A stretch of DNA of 64,000 bases from positions 26,421,664 through 26,485,663 of the forward strand of contig NC_133770.1 of the NCBI RefSeq assembly GCF_003597395.2. The letters run 5' to 3'. The stretch is from Chelonoidis abingdonii. Its lineage: Eukaryota; Chordata; Testudines; Testudinidae. Shown here one piece after another: positions 33,313 to 44,602 of this stretch. Numbering within the stretch: the stretch's first letter is position 1; every line of letters starts with the position of its first letter. Under the pieces are notes generated by a model. It did not search any database, was not told the DNA's origin, and saw nothing but the letters and a program-made list of their open reading frames with translations. The translations under genes and the position numbers were made by a program.

Positions 33313-35105
33313 TGAATTAATAAATACACGTTGATGCTCCCGGGCTGGTGTTTACAAGGGACTTCAGAATGACAATCCCCATCTCCCAAAACAACAACAA
33401 CCCTACAATTAAAAATATAGGCAGACAGGCTAATCATGGGACTGACAATCCCAGAGATAAATTACTATAAAATAGTAAATATGGGTTCTCAGTATCTGTT
33501 TAAATAAGGAATATGATTAACATTACAGCTATTACCAGTAAGAAAGCTTCTTCGACTGATCAACGTAATCTGTTCTTTTCTTGTGTTATGTTTAATATTT
33601 TATTCCATATTCACAACAAACTCAATACACCCAAAAACAGAATAACATCGATAATAAATAAACCTAACACTGATAATAGATAAACCACAGAATCCAAAGT
33701 TCTCCATGGGACTCTCACAAACCCACATTCACATCCCAGAGTGCTAGGTTTTCATCTGGAACTTTCAATTAGCCAAAAGTTTTTTAAAGATTCTTTTAAA
33801 ACTTCAGTGCCATGAACACACATCTGGAGAAAAATAAATAATAATGCTGCACCCAAAGAGCTCCCTCTTCGATACACATCTACTGTCTGCGACCACTTGT
33901 GCAAAAGCCATTCCATTTCAGGATTACAACACTCATATTTTTCTTTTTATTTTTAAATAATATATATCTTAATCCTGAGATTTTAAAGGTCACCTAGGAA
34001 ATTCTGGTCCCCTGTTCTCATTAAATTTTAAATTAATGGTAAGTGAGTATCCAAAACCAGTAGGCTGTCTTGAAAATCTCAGCTTTAGTTTTTATTGATT
34101 TTCAAACAATTATGTTAAGTGATAATCATGGAGTCATTCAGAGGTTCATCCATCTGTTTATTTGGTAATATATGAATATCCTCATTCATATATTGGCTGA
34201 CTTTTGACTATGACACACTACTTTTTATATCTGTGAATCTGGAGATTAGGATTTTCTGGAGGATGAAATAATAACAGTCTGGTGTACGATATATGTTTAT
34301 ATACCTGTGATATTTTCACTGAACCTTTAAGAGAAAAGTTGGGTTCCTAGACTGTTTGCAGGGGCACTTCCCAGGTATATGGTCAAAATGGCTGCTGGTA
34401 CAGTCTGGGAGACACACACTGTGCTCTTTCTGAGACTTTGCATTCGTTCTTTCTTTGTTTCCATTAATCTAAAATAAAAGCCATCTGATCTTAAAGCTCA
34501 TTCTTATCCTTTGTCTATGGGAAAATACAGCAAATAGCATAGAGCACTTTATGGCTAATATACCACTCTTGATCTGTTCAACTTTGAAATTGTTACTTGC
34601 ATCTCAAGAGCAGTAGCATATATTATGGCCCTAAGTCTAGAACCTGAAAAGTCCCTTGAAGCAATGGGGAATTTAAGAAATTTGGATAAGCATGTGGATG
34701 CACAATATGTCCAAACCTCTTAGTGGACTGGTGAGACCAGCATTATTGCAAGATTACTGTTCCTTATTGATTCTGACTGTGTGTGTAATTCTCTCCTAGG
34801 CAGAGGCTAAGCACATGGTCACTTAAATCCCACTTGTGACTTTAAGATGTCCTGAGGTAAATTTTACCCTGTAAGAACATCTTTTTGGTTTCTCTTCCAG
34901 ACCAGAACTTGGTAGTTCAGAGATGTGTGAAATTTTAAAAAATGATGAAAAGGAACCAAACTTTTCTGAACCTTACAAAAGGTTGATGTACTCTATGTTG
35001 TGAACAATAGCTCAAGGTGATGGGAAGGTAGAAAGTCTTATTTCATTCAAACTGGTTCAATGGTCACTAAAAAAGCTTCACATTTCAGGTAGTATTGTGT
35101 ATGCT
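33313..35105. other. Unassigned non-coding sequence
   Basis: AT-rich with no recognised repeats over about 1.8 kb. Only short chance frames are present. Confidence 0.5.
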
Positions 35106-35853
35106 TGGGGTACTACCAAATCACCGTCCATTTTGATCAATTTCACACTCATAGGATTTTTCAAATCATAAATGTCATGATTTCAGACATTTAAATCTGA
35201 AATTTCATAGTGTTGTAACTGTAGGGGTCCTGACCCAAAAGCAGATTGTGGGGGCAGGGCTGCAAGGTTATTGTAGGGGGCTTTCACTACTGCTACCCTT
35301 ACTTCTGTGCTGCTGCTAGCGGCAGTGCTGCCTTCAAAGCTGGGCAGCTGGAGAGCGGCTGCTGCTGGCTGGGAGCCCAGCTCTGAAGGCAGAGCTGCCG
35401 CCAGCAGCAGCGCAAAATTAAGGATTGCATGGTATGAATTTGCCACCCCTACATCTGTGCTGCTGCCTTCAGAGCTTGGTCCTAAGCCCGCAGCTGCCAA
35501 TCTCCAGCTGCCCAGCTCTGAAGGCAGCAGCACAGAAGTAAGATGGGATAGTATTGCCACTCTTACTTCTGTGCTGCTGCTGGATAGGTACTGCCTTCAG
35601 AGCTGGCACCTGGCCAGCAGGTGCCACTCTCTGGCCATCCAGCTCTGAAGGCAGTGCAGAAGTAAGGGTGACAAATACCACAACCCCCACTCCAAATAAT
35701 CTTGTGACTCCCTTTTGGTTTGGGATGCCCTGTTTGAAAAATGCTGGTCTCCCTTGTGAAATCTGTTTAGTATAGGGTAAAAATACACAAAAGACCAGAT
35801 TTTATAGTCCGTGACATGTTTTTCACAGCTGTGAATTTGGGGGTAGGGCCCGA
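35106..35853. mobile_element. 748-bp hAT-type element with a chain of hairpins and exact 8-bp TSD
   Basis: The ends are inverted (TGGGGTACTACCAAATCAC and the reverse complement of GTGAATTTGGGGGTAGGGC). The flanks are identical: TGTATGCT at 35098-35105 and 35854-35861. The interior holds three successive units, each opening with CTTACTTCTGTGCTGCTGC or a close variant and closing with CAGCTCTGAAGGCAG and usually GCACAGAAGTAAG, so each unit folds on itself. Reading frames of over 100 residues here on both strands are by-products of this repeat. Confidence 0.85.
35294..35666. repeat. Three tandem self-complementary units inside the hAT element
   Basis: The units span about 35296-35415, 35449-35541 and 35560-35665. 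In each, the CTTCTGTGCTGCTGC/CTTCAGAGCT start pairs with the AGCTCTGAAGGCAG/GCACAGAAG end, giving stems of 20 bp or more. Confidence 0.8.
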
Positions 35854-37124
35854 TGTATGCTGAATGAAGAATTTTGTCCACTACATTTAAAAAACCATCG
35901 GATCCTTTTCAATTTAATTATAAACTTCCAAATAAACATCATTTGAAAAGAGCTAAACAGAATTATTATTTCTTTCTTATATATTTAGAAGAGTTGGGTG
36001 GGATTGTGGCAGTCTGAGTCCCAGCTTTACCTACACATGACAAATGGTGTCATGTACAAACATATATTTGCTCTTTCAAGTCCAATGTGCTATTTTATCT
36101 TCATTATATGTTCAAAGAATCATCTTTACTGGAGTTTGCTAAGATTATGGCATATGCCCCCCACTTCAGTGCTTTGAGTGTGTAATAAAGAGCAGTGATA
36201 CACACTGTTCTGAAAAAAAAAATCATGGAAAAGCCTTTCTTAGAATGGAAATATCTGTCCTATACAGTCAATTTCATTATGGTGTTAGAAACGCTTTTGC
36301 CCCAAGTGCTTCTTCCAGTCCTGGTTCTTAATTGTTGTTATTTGGCAGTGTGAAATATTGATGACATTGGTCAAAAAGATTGACAGCTGCATGAATTGTT
36401 ATTAACCAGCCTGTTGGTTGTAGCTTAAAGTTCAATAAATACCAAGATGCAGCATAAGCCCTCAGGGAGACTCTCTCTTTCCTGAACAAGAGGAAATTAA
36501 CTATTTGATGTCTTTATTTAAAACCTGTCTGACATTTCCACACTACTTCTCCCCCAGTTAAGTCTTGGAAGCACTAAAACTGAAGATATGACCTACCTAT
36601 ACAACACCCATCCATGTACACTCTTACTTCTCCATCCACATGCACTCTCATAACTGAGGAATGTGACCCCCTTCCTGGCTTATGAAAAGGTGTTGACCAG
36701 ATGCTACCTGAAACATGACTAGCTGGGCTATTGTTTTTATTAGCATCATAGCCATACCAAGCTGGTGATGGGGGTGCCTGGGAGGAGAACAGCAAATCCC
36801 TCAGAAACATGCAGAATCCAAGAGCAGGGAGTAGAAACATTTCCTAACTGAATTACAGAGAAACTGAATTAAGGAAAGGAGAATGAGAGCAATAACGATA
36901 TGGTCTGGAGATTCAGATGGTTGCTAGTACTGGAGGGTGTTGCCATCTCCATATATCTACACAGCTATATAGTAAGTTATTGAGGACCTCATTTAGTCAA
37001 GGACCAAGTTTGTATATAGTCACTAGCAAATGCCAAAATCCTTTACAACACATGCTTAATTTCCATTTTTAAATGGTGCTGTGTTGTGAACCTGCTATCC
37101 AAATCTTAAATCCTGGTTAGACCT
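35854..37124. other. Unassigned non-coding sequence
   Basis: No repeats or exons recognised. Confidence 0.5.
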
Positions 37125-37305
37125 GAGAAAACTAAATTAAAAGGAACTAGATAAGTTCATGGAGGATAGGTCCATCAATGGCCTGGATGGGCAGGGTTGG
37201 TGTCCCTAGCCTCTGTTTGCCAGAAGCTGGGAATGGGTGACAGGGAATGGATCACTTGATGATTACCTGTTCTGTTCATTCTCCCGGGGCACCTGGCATT
37301 GGTCC
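37125..37305 (+). mobile_element. CR1 LINE 3'-end fragment
   Basis: GGAACTAGATAAGTTCATGG, TAGGTCCATCAATGGC, CCAGAAGCTGGGAATGGG and GATGATTACCTGTTCTGTTC match the CR1 3' sequence also present at 29220-29400. The very end of the element is missing. Confidence 0.75.
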
Positions 37306-37423
37306 TTTTGAGCAAAGGATTTACGGCAAATGACCTGGGCCAGTCGCAGGAGTGAGACACAAAGGAGAACAATGCATCTGAAGGACAGGACTGTTCATCT
37401 ACAGATGAGTTGCTACAGCTACC

Positions 37424-38068
37424 ATGCACTGCTACAGAGTAGGGATCGAATGGCTAGGCAGCAGTTCTGCAGAAAAGAATCTAGAGGTTAAAATAGAAAA
37501 GAAGCTGGATATGAGTCAACAGTGCTTCCTTGTTGCCAAGAAGGCTAATAGCATTTTGGGCTGTATAAGTAGGGGCATTGCCAGCAGATTGAGAGACATG
37601 ATCATTCCCCTCTATTCAGCATTGCTGAGGCCTCATCTGGAGTACTGTGTCCAGTTTTGGGCCCCACACTAAAAGAAAGATGCGGAAAAATTGGAAAGAG
37701 TCCGGTGGAGGGCAACAAAAATGATTAGGGGGCTGGAGCACATGACTTATGAGGAGAGGCTGAGGGAACTGGGATTTTTTAGTCTGCAGAAGAGAAGAAT
37801 GAGGGGAGATTTGATAGCTGCTTTCAACTACCTGAAAGGGGGTTTTGAAGAGGATGGAACTAGACTGTTCTCAGTGGTACCAGATGACAGAACAAGGAGT
37901 AATGGTCTCAAGTTTCAGTGGGGGACGTTTAGGTTGGATATTAGGAAAAACTTTTTCACTAGGAGGGTGGCGAAGCACTGGAATGGGTTACCTAGGATGA
38001 TGGCGGAATCTCCATCCTTAGAGGTTTTTAAGGCCCATCTTGACAAAGTCCTGGCTGGGTTGATTTAG
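37424..38068 (+). pseudogene. CR1 ORF2 C-terminal fragment with one in-frame stop
   Basis: Two frames in the same phase (to 37672, then from 37691) are separated by a single TAA at 37670-37672, where the family usually has a tyrosine codon. Before the stop: SRGIASRLRDMIIPLYSALL and RPHLEYCVQFWAPH. After it: [51 protein letters not shown] and a typical C-terminal end [11 protein letters not shown]. The reverse-transcriptase catalytic box is upstream of the truncation point and absent. Non-functional, but the frame is otherwise well kept, so the copy is fairly young. Confidence 0.85.
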
Positions 38069-38152
38069 TTGGGTATCGGTCCTGCTTTGAGCAGAGGGTT
38101 TGACTAGATGACCTCCTGAGGTCCCTTCCAATCCTGATATTCTGTGATTCTT
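37436..38152 (+). mobile_element. CR1 LINE 3' part with ORF2 C-terminus and complete 3' end
   Basis: A 5'-truncated CR1: the last part of ORF2 (to 38068) is followed by a short 3' UTR with TCCTGCTTTGAGCAGAGGG and CTCCTGAGGTCCCTTCC, ending at the TTCTGTGATTCTTTG microsatellite. This 3' end is the same as the tail of the SINE at 6366-6504, so the two belong to a LINE/SINE pair. Confidence 0.9.
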
Positions 38153-38537
38153 TGAAGCTATGAGTAGGTTTATATTCCTCTGAAAGAGAGAATAAGATGA
38201 AGAGGATGATGACAATATATATCAACTGGTTATTTTGGGGGGATGTAAAGATCCTCTGTGCCTTTTGTTTCAAGGGGAAAAATCCACTGTTATTAATGTT
38301 CCGCTATAATATTCTCAGTGCTTGATCATGAGTAGTATTCCTGCTGCCACTGATGCCTCTCCCTGTGTGAAATTCACCCCCAGTCAAAGGGCTAAAATGA
38401 GGTTTGCACACCTCTTAATCCCTCAAAGTAGGTCTTAGACAGGTCTTGAATACTGTACAGGCCTGTGCTTGCTAACAAATTCTTCAAGTGACAGGAATTC
38501 TACTACTCCTCTTAGTAGGCTATTCAACAGTCTAGTA
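38153..38537. other. Unassigned non-coding sequence
   Basis: Nothing recognisable. Confidence 0.45.
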
Positions 38538-38869
38538 CAGGGATCGGCAACCTTTAGCACACATTCCGTCAGGAAATCCGCTGGCGGGCTGGGCGGGTTT
38601 GTTTACATGCAGTGTCTGCAGATTCAGTCGATCGCAGCTCCCACTGGCTGCAGTTCGCCGTTCCAAGCCAATGGGGGCTGCAGGAAGCATCAAGGGCCGA
38701 GGGATGTGCTGGCCACCGCTTCCTGCAGCCTCCGTTGGCCTGGAATGGTAAACCGCGGCCAGTGGGATCTGCGATCGGCTGAACCTGCAGACATTGCAGG
38801 TAAACAAACTGGCCTGGCCCGCCAGCGGATTTCTCTGACTGGCTCCATGCCAAAGATTGCCTATCCCTG
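38538..38869. mobile_element. Palindromic hAT MITE with exact 8-bp TSD
   Basis: The ends CAGGGATCGGCAACCTTTAG and the reverse complement of GCCAAAGATTGCCTATCCCTG match closely. The flanks GTCTAGTA are identical at 38530-38537 and 38870-38877. Most of the 332-bp element is one long palindrome: TCCGCTGGCGGGC, TGTTTACATGCAG, GATCGCAGCTCCCACTGG and GGCCAATGG-type blocks reappear inverted in the right half. No transposase. Confidence 0.9.
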
Positions 38870-38950
38870 GTCTAGTAGCTCTCACCGTTAGGAAACATTT
38901 CCTTAGTTAGGGCTTGGGTTTGCTTAATTTCTTAGCTATATCCCTCATAG

Positions 38951-38984
38951 TAATAAAATAAAATAATAATAATGATAATAAATG
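38951..38984. repeat. (AAT)n microsatellite
   Basis: Interrupted AATAAAATAAATAATAATAATGATAAT run. Confidence 0.85.
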
Positions 38985-39111
38985 CTTATAGCCCTTTAGT
39001 GTCTTGCTGGCACACAGAACATGTGATTAACAATTCCTCTTCCCCTTCCATGTTTATAATCTTCAAAATTATATAGACTTAATTTTTTCTCAGAAATCAA
39101 TCACACTCAGG

Positions 39112-39192
39112 GCTTGTCTACATTGCCCTGCAGTTAGAACTAAGGGGGTATGAATAGCAGTGAGCACCAAAATGCTTTGCTGTGTCAAAGTT
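39112..39192. repeat. Left part of a palindromic repeat
   Basis: AGGGCTTGTCTACATTGCCC resembles the usual left end of turtle fold-back MITEs. A plausible right part, with a similar style of sequence, begins at 39565, with unrelated DNA between. The split is suggestive only. Confidence 0.35.
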
Positions 39193-39564
39193 AGACTCAG
39201 GACTCACAGTTTGTCTGACCACTCTGTTTTATTAGCACTGCGCTCTGCTAATAACACCCAGATAATGTGAGCACCATGCAAGACACAAACTATCTTATTT
39301 ATACAGATAAAAGGGCTTGAACTTAACAAGGTAACAAAGGAAGCAGAATCTGATAAATTTACCTGGGTTAGACATGCACAGTTAATTTCCTTACTAACTT
39401 TTACCAATCTACAGTTAATGTTTCACCATTAGCTTAAGTAGCCTTATTGTTTATGCCTTAATGTTTCTTTTCCTAACACCTGTATTTCAACATTTATTTC
39501 TGCTTAAAGGTACATATAGCATTTCTTTAATCCATTCTTATTTTTACAATATAATTCATTCTAC

Positions 39565-39715
39565 TTTCACAGCTGTAATTCCCCGGTGTGAACAATGCAG
39601 GTGTGGATTAAAAGGTTCTTAGTTTGTGTTAATGTAGTCCTGTTTGAAGAGGACTAATTTCACAACTAGGAACCTTTTAGTTCATGTTCACAAAATTCAC
39701 ATGGGGCGGGTGGGA
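39565..39715. repeat. Palindromic fold-back repeat
   Basis: AAAAGGTTCTTAGTTTGTGTT and TAATGTAGTCCT are mirrored by GAGGACTA and AACTAGGAACCTTTTAG, forming a hairpin centred near 39645. Related to 12905-13138. Confidence 0.5.
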
Positions 39716-42700
39716 GTGGGGGTTACAACAGAACTTGGGCATGCACTGGTATCCATTCCCCTCATAATCCAGTCTGCAGCACAGTTTAGACACAGATCTC
39801 TGGCCATGTGGAATTCATTCATGTATACTATAGGTTATAGATCTAAAGCTATATAAGAGTGTTTTTCCTAATTATATATCATGTTATACATTCAAGGACA
39901 CTAAAAAGATTAATAATGTTTTTTTGCAAGCTACAAAATGTAATAACTTTATGTGCAGCTTCCGGTATGTTTTCATTAGTTTGAGTATCCTTTTGGTTAA
40001 ATGAGAAAATGTAATCACATGCTGAAAAGAATTGATAAGTAACTAGTTTAAACTATGGTCACAATCTTTCTGTCTTTCTTCTCAGCATCTGTAGTAATTG
40101 AACTCACTGCATTTCAATGCTGACATTTAATCAATGCATGTAAATCACCTTGGAGGCCTATTATTCTTGTATTCATTAATCCAGTCAAGCAAAATACAAG
40201 CATGTAGGAGAACTGTATACAAAGCTATTGAAGTTGAGGTCAAAAAGTGGCACATGAAGCACTCTGCTCTTAAAACTATGAACCTCCAATGACACACGGG
40301 CATTTGTTCTGTCACAAAATGTCTGAATAAAACAGGAAGATCACTGAGTACAACTTACATGGGAATTTTATTTAAATGGTTTGTCTGGCTGGAAAATTCT
40401 CTGGTGAGTGGCAGGATAGATACACTTTAATGCAGTACTGTACTCCATGTCAACAATATAATATCTTTCTGTTTACTAGTTTCTGGGACTAGAGAAAGCA
40501 GAAAATAAATACATATATTGCTTTTCCTCAGAGGGCAAGAGTGAATTTTTTTTTAATCAGATGTCTAGGTGGCAAAAGAAATGAACATGGTACAACTGTA
40601 TGAGGTAAAGAATAAATTCCAATCATTTCTACTCAGGCAAAGGTATCTGAACAGCGCCTTGTCAGGGGGCTGTGAGAGTTTTGATTTGCTGTTTTTTTTA
40701 GGCCTAAATTTATGGTCTATCAGCAATGAAAATTTATTCATATTCAGTTAGATATTGAAAAAGAAAATGATCAAAAGCTTCATAGTAAGCAGTGAATAAA
40801 GAATAACTACCAATATTACATGCAGACTTGCTTTGCTACTTATTTCACTATGTATATGTCTCTACCGAAAAACCTCACCAACTTTTCATGTGATTCAATA
40901 TATTCTTGTGAAGCATCATATTTTGTCATTTTAAATCATGTCTCAATGTATGATATGGAGACCTATTCACAGTTTATTACAATAATGAAGAAACCAGCCA
41001 CAGTACTAATGACTGTGTAAGGCACAGCCACGTAGGAAGCACCGCTCATAACATGATCTATTACAATATGGCCCAACTGAGGAGTAGGGGAGTTGTGTGA
41101 GCAACATTCTGTTTCTAAAGATTCACTGCCTTCTCTGGCAACTTTCACAGATGGAAAGGTTCTATGATGACATGTGGAGGGAGACTGTATTCTTCCACAG
41201 AAAAGCAAAAATATTTCCTGCTATAGACGATTATAAAAGAAATGATCATGTGTAGGGATACTCAGTCTTCACTGATAGGTCCAGGAGACCTCCAGTCATA
41301 TGAAGAAAATATTTGCTCCTTCAGAAAGGTCTGAAAATAATAAAAAATCAGGCATACAGGGCACAGTATTCTCAGCATGCTAACAGGACTGTAGTCTGCA
41401 CATTTCTTAAATGCCTCCAAATGACAGATAAGGTCTAAAGAGATGGAGCAGTCTGGAAAAATAAAGCCATGCTTTTGCATGTTGAAATACTGTTCTTAAC
41501 TTCAGATTCTGTTGCATTTCATCCTCTGGGACTAGAGGTCTGTATCAATGAACAACAGTACATATTTTACTGGAAGAGTTAGTTACTTTCTCTTGCTCTC
41601 CTTTGGAGTATATCACAAATTCAAATTCAGCATTGAAGGTCTGCTTCCTATGTTGTATATTTACTGACTCTCCCAGTAAAATAGCCCACTTGAAATCAAC
41701 CAATACCAACAGAGCAGCCCTGAGGTTGCTTTAAGTTGAACTGGGCCAGAACTGGGGTGAGTATGTGACAAAAAAGAAGGTTTATAGCCACCTTTTGGCC
41801 TCTGAACTGTAAGGAGGATCTAGTCCATTATCTCTAGTCACCCTTGATTGAGATTCAGACTGGGGAGCTAAAATAGACAAAATATAGATAGAGTAACATG
41901 AAATACAGTTTGGAGTTCCCCTTTTTTATGTTACAGAATCTAATTGACTTTTCAGGCAGACTGGCTTGAATGGCTGATTGAATAAATTACCTGCATAATA
42001 ATTTTCTGTACTACAGACCTGACTCCAGACACCTGCCTACTACTGTCTGCTTTAACACAGGTCTGCCCTGTTATCAGCTTCCGAAGCAGATGATCATGCT
42101 GACTGAACAGTAACATGCCTTAGAGGCACCCTTGAAAATGACCTTCATTAGAAGTGGGTCAGAATGGTTACCTGACCAAGAGGCATTCTTATTGATTCAT
42201 CTGCCTCTAAACAGATGTACCTCCCGATATCTGCTTGAGAAGCACTTGCTTTTCAAGCGCAGGAAATTGAACAGCTATTTAGTGTACCTGGGAAGAACAC
42301 AGCCATGGATGATGACTTAGCTTCCAGCAGATATGAACAGGTGATAGAATATATACAAATAATCTTCCCTCCATGGAAGTCTTAAACAATTATCTGAGGT
42401 ATTTTCTGATGCTGTATCCTCCAGATAGAGCTGCCCGCTCACACTGATTTGTCTGTTGAGTATCTGAGCTTATTTGTCAGGGTGATTTTGTTTCATTTTA
42501 ATGCATATTAAAATGTGCTACTGAGCATAAGCAGACAAAATATCCACCAAAACAGATATTTGATGATCTTTTGCCCTTTGGACCTCAAAGATCACATAAG
42601 GAAGCTAGTGACAGACTTTACAAACTTCAGAGATCAAATGGATGCATCCCGAGTCCTCAGAGTAGAATCTATGTTGATAAAGTAACATGGCTATGTGAAA

Positions 42701-44127
42701 AAAGTGGCACCCTCACATGATAACATGCACACTGTAATAAAACGCTCACTGAATCCAAGCCTGAGGTTTGCTTTGAGAATGTTGAGAAAGGTTTCCAGGG
42801 GTGTAAGAGAGTGTGCATTTGCAGTGTTCATGATTTATAGGATGAAGTAAGAGAGCTACTCTTTGATGGCAGAAGTAAAATCAAAACTAAAAGAAATATT
42901 GAGATTCCCATAAACATTCAAAGTAGGACTGTGCTCTGTTGATAAACACCAGAGGCCAGGTTCTGAAATATGACCCAGTCCCTTTTTGGCTGATGAGGCA
43001 GAACAAAGCCATATCCTTCTCCCTCCCCTCCACCCCCACTTGCTAGGGAGAACTCAACTGGTATTAAGCCGGTGGATTCAGATCCTTTGCTAGCAGTACA
43101 CCTGTGGGGGAAGAAGTGTGAGTATGAATAGCTGAGAGGGCAGGGCAGAAGTAGATTCCACTACTTCCATCCTCCACTGGTGTTTGAGCTACTTAGGGAC
43201 AGGGTCAGCACAGAATAGCCCTCAGAATCAGAGAACTGTTTTTAACCCTCCAGCAGCCCCCAACACTGAACAGAGAATGAGGAGAGAATCTGATCCTAAA
43301 CTGTATGTGGGCTAATGCCTCTGTTATGAGCCAAAAGATGTAGGTAGGGAAAATAAAGGAAGGAGATTAATTTATTGGTTACATGGAACATGGACAAGTA
43401 GAAGATGTCTTCAAGACTTTGTGCAAATAAAGATTTGTCCTCAATTTATGTCCCAAGCAAACAGGTGTGAAGTGATTTATAGAAGCTCCTTGAGGTACTT
43501 AAAATGGTGAATTTGTCAAATGTACAAACTCTGTAGGTGTGGTAGAGGTTAAAAACATTAAGTAGATTGAATGATGTGAAAGCTTCTCATTTATAATCAG
43601 TTTTAATCACATTCAATACTCCAAATCAGATTAAAATTGGACATCAGTGGTTTAGAATTAAACAATGCTTTCCCCTCTCCATTAACATGTTTTAAATGCC
43701 AACATTTTGGTCCCACAGCTGTGTGTTGTATAATTCCTTATGTGGGGAAGGTCAATCATTGATAGATTGCTAGGAGTATGTTCAGCATTTGTTGTTGTTG
43801 TTTGGAAGATCACAGCTGAGGGCACATAGTGTGTATTCTCTGGTACACAAAGTGAGTGAACTTCATATTACCTCACCCATATTGTCACTCTAATATCTGG
43901 GGAACAACATGACTACAACAACATGACATACAAAGTCCAAACTATCATTCCTCACTGATTCCTCCAAACTGAGTGTTTGGTTGAGTCAGGACAGTAGAAT
44001 TTGGCTCAAAGAAAATGAAAGAATATAACAAAAAAGCAGTTGATTCCTGTTTGTTTTGTTCCGTTAACAGCCTCACATAAACACTGCTTCCAGGGAAGAA
44101 GAGAAGACGTTTTTTAATCAGGCAGAA
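39716..44127. other. Repeat-poor unassigned stretch (4.4 kb)
   Basis: This is the longest stretch without a recognised repeat. No splice-flanked open frame was found. Low repeat load can mean old unique DNA or conserved regulatory sequence; the sequence alone does not decide. Confidence 0.45.
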
Positions 44128-44345
44128 AGTCTGATGTATCTTTCCAATTTTTCCACATCCTTCTTGTAGTGTGGGGCCCAAAACTGGACACACTACACCA
44201 GATGAGGCCTCAACAATGCCAAATAGAGGGGAACAATCTCATCCCTCGATCTACTGGCAATGCTCCTACTTATACAGCCCGAAATGCCATTAGTCTTGCA
44301 CAGGACTTTTTTTTTCAACTTGTTCAACTCAGTCATCAGCACTGC
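44128..44345 (-). mobile_element. CR1 LINE fragment, antisense
   Basis: TTCCAATTTTTCCACATCC, TAGTGTGGGGCCCAAAACTG and GATGAGGCCTCA are the reverse complement of the CR1 region at 37590-37700. On the minus strand the frame reads SGCISRSIASRSRDEIVPLY and LALLRPHL, homologous to the plus-strand CR1 at 37.5 kb. It is more diverged than that copy. Confidence 0.8.
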
Positions 44346-44414
44346 CATTAAATTACTATAAGGTATAAATGCATTCTTGGTGTTAACATTCAAATGATCG
44401 TGTTATTTCTAACA

Positions 44415-44602
44415 CACCTCTACCCCGATATAACGCGACCCGATATAACATGAATTTGGATATAACGTGGTAAAGCAGTGCTCCAGGGGGGCAGGGCTGC
44501 ACACTCCGATGGATCAAAGCAAGTTCAATGTAACGTGGTTTCACCTATAACACAGTAAGATTTTTTGGCTCCCAAAGACAGCGTTATATCAAGGTAGAGG
44601 TG
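44415..44602. mobile_element. MITE with long 22-bp termini (pogo/Tigger-like)
   Basis: The ends CACCTCTACCCCGATATAAC and the reverse complement of GTTATATCAAGGTAGAGGTG agree in 18 of 20 positions, and GC follows in both. GATATAACGTGG and ATGTAACGTGG repeats lie inside. Long termini of this kind resemble non-autonomous pogo/Tigger elements. The expected TA duplication is not intact. Confidence 0.7.

Noticed and set aside
35183..35881. Alanine/leucine-rich frames on both strands
   Set aside because: By-products of the GC-rich self-complementary units in the hAT element.
38469..38891. Overlapping frames of 94-140 residues on both strands
   Set aside because: They coincide with the palindromic hAT MITE, whose GC-richness lowers stop frequency.
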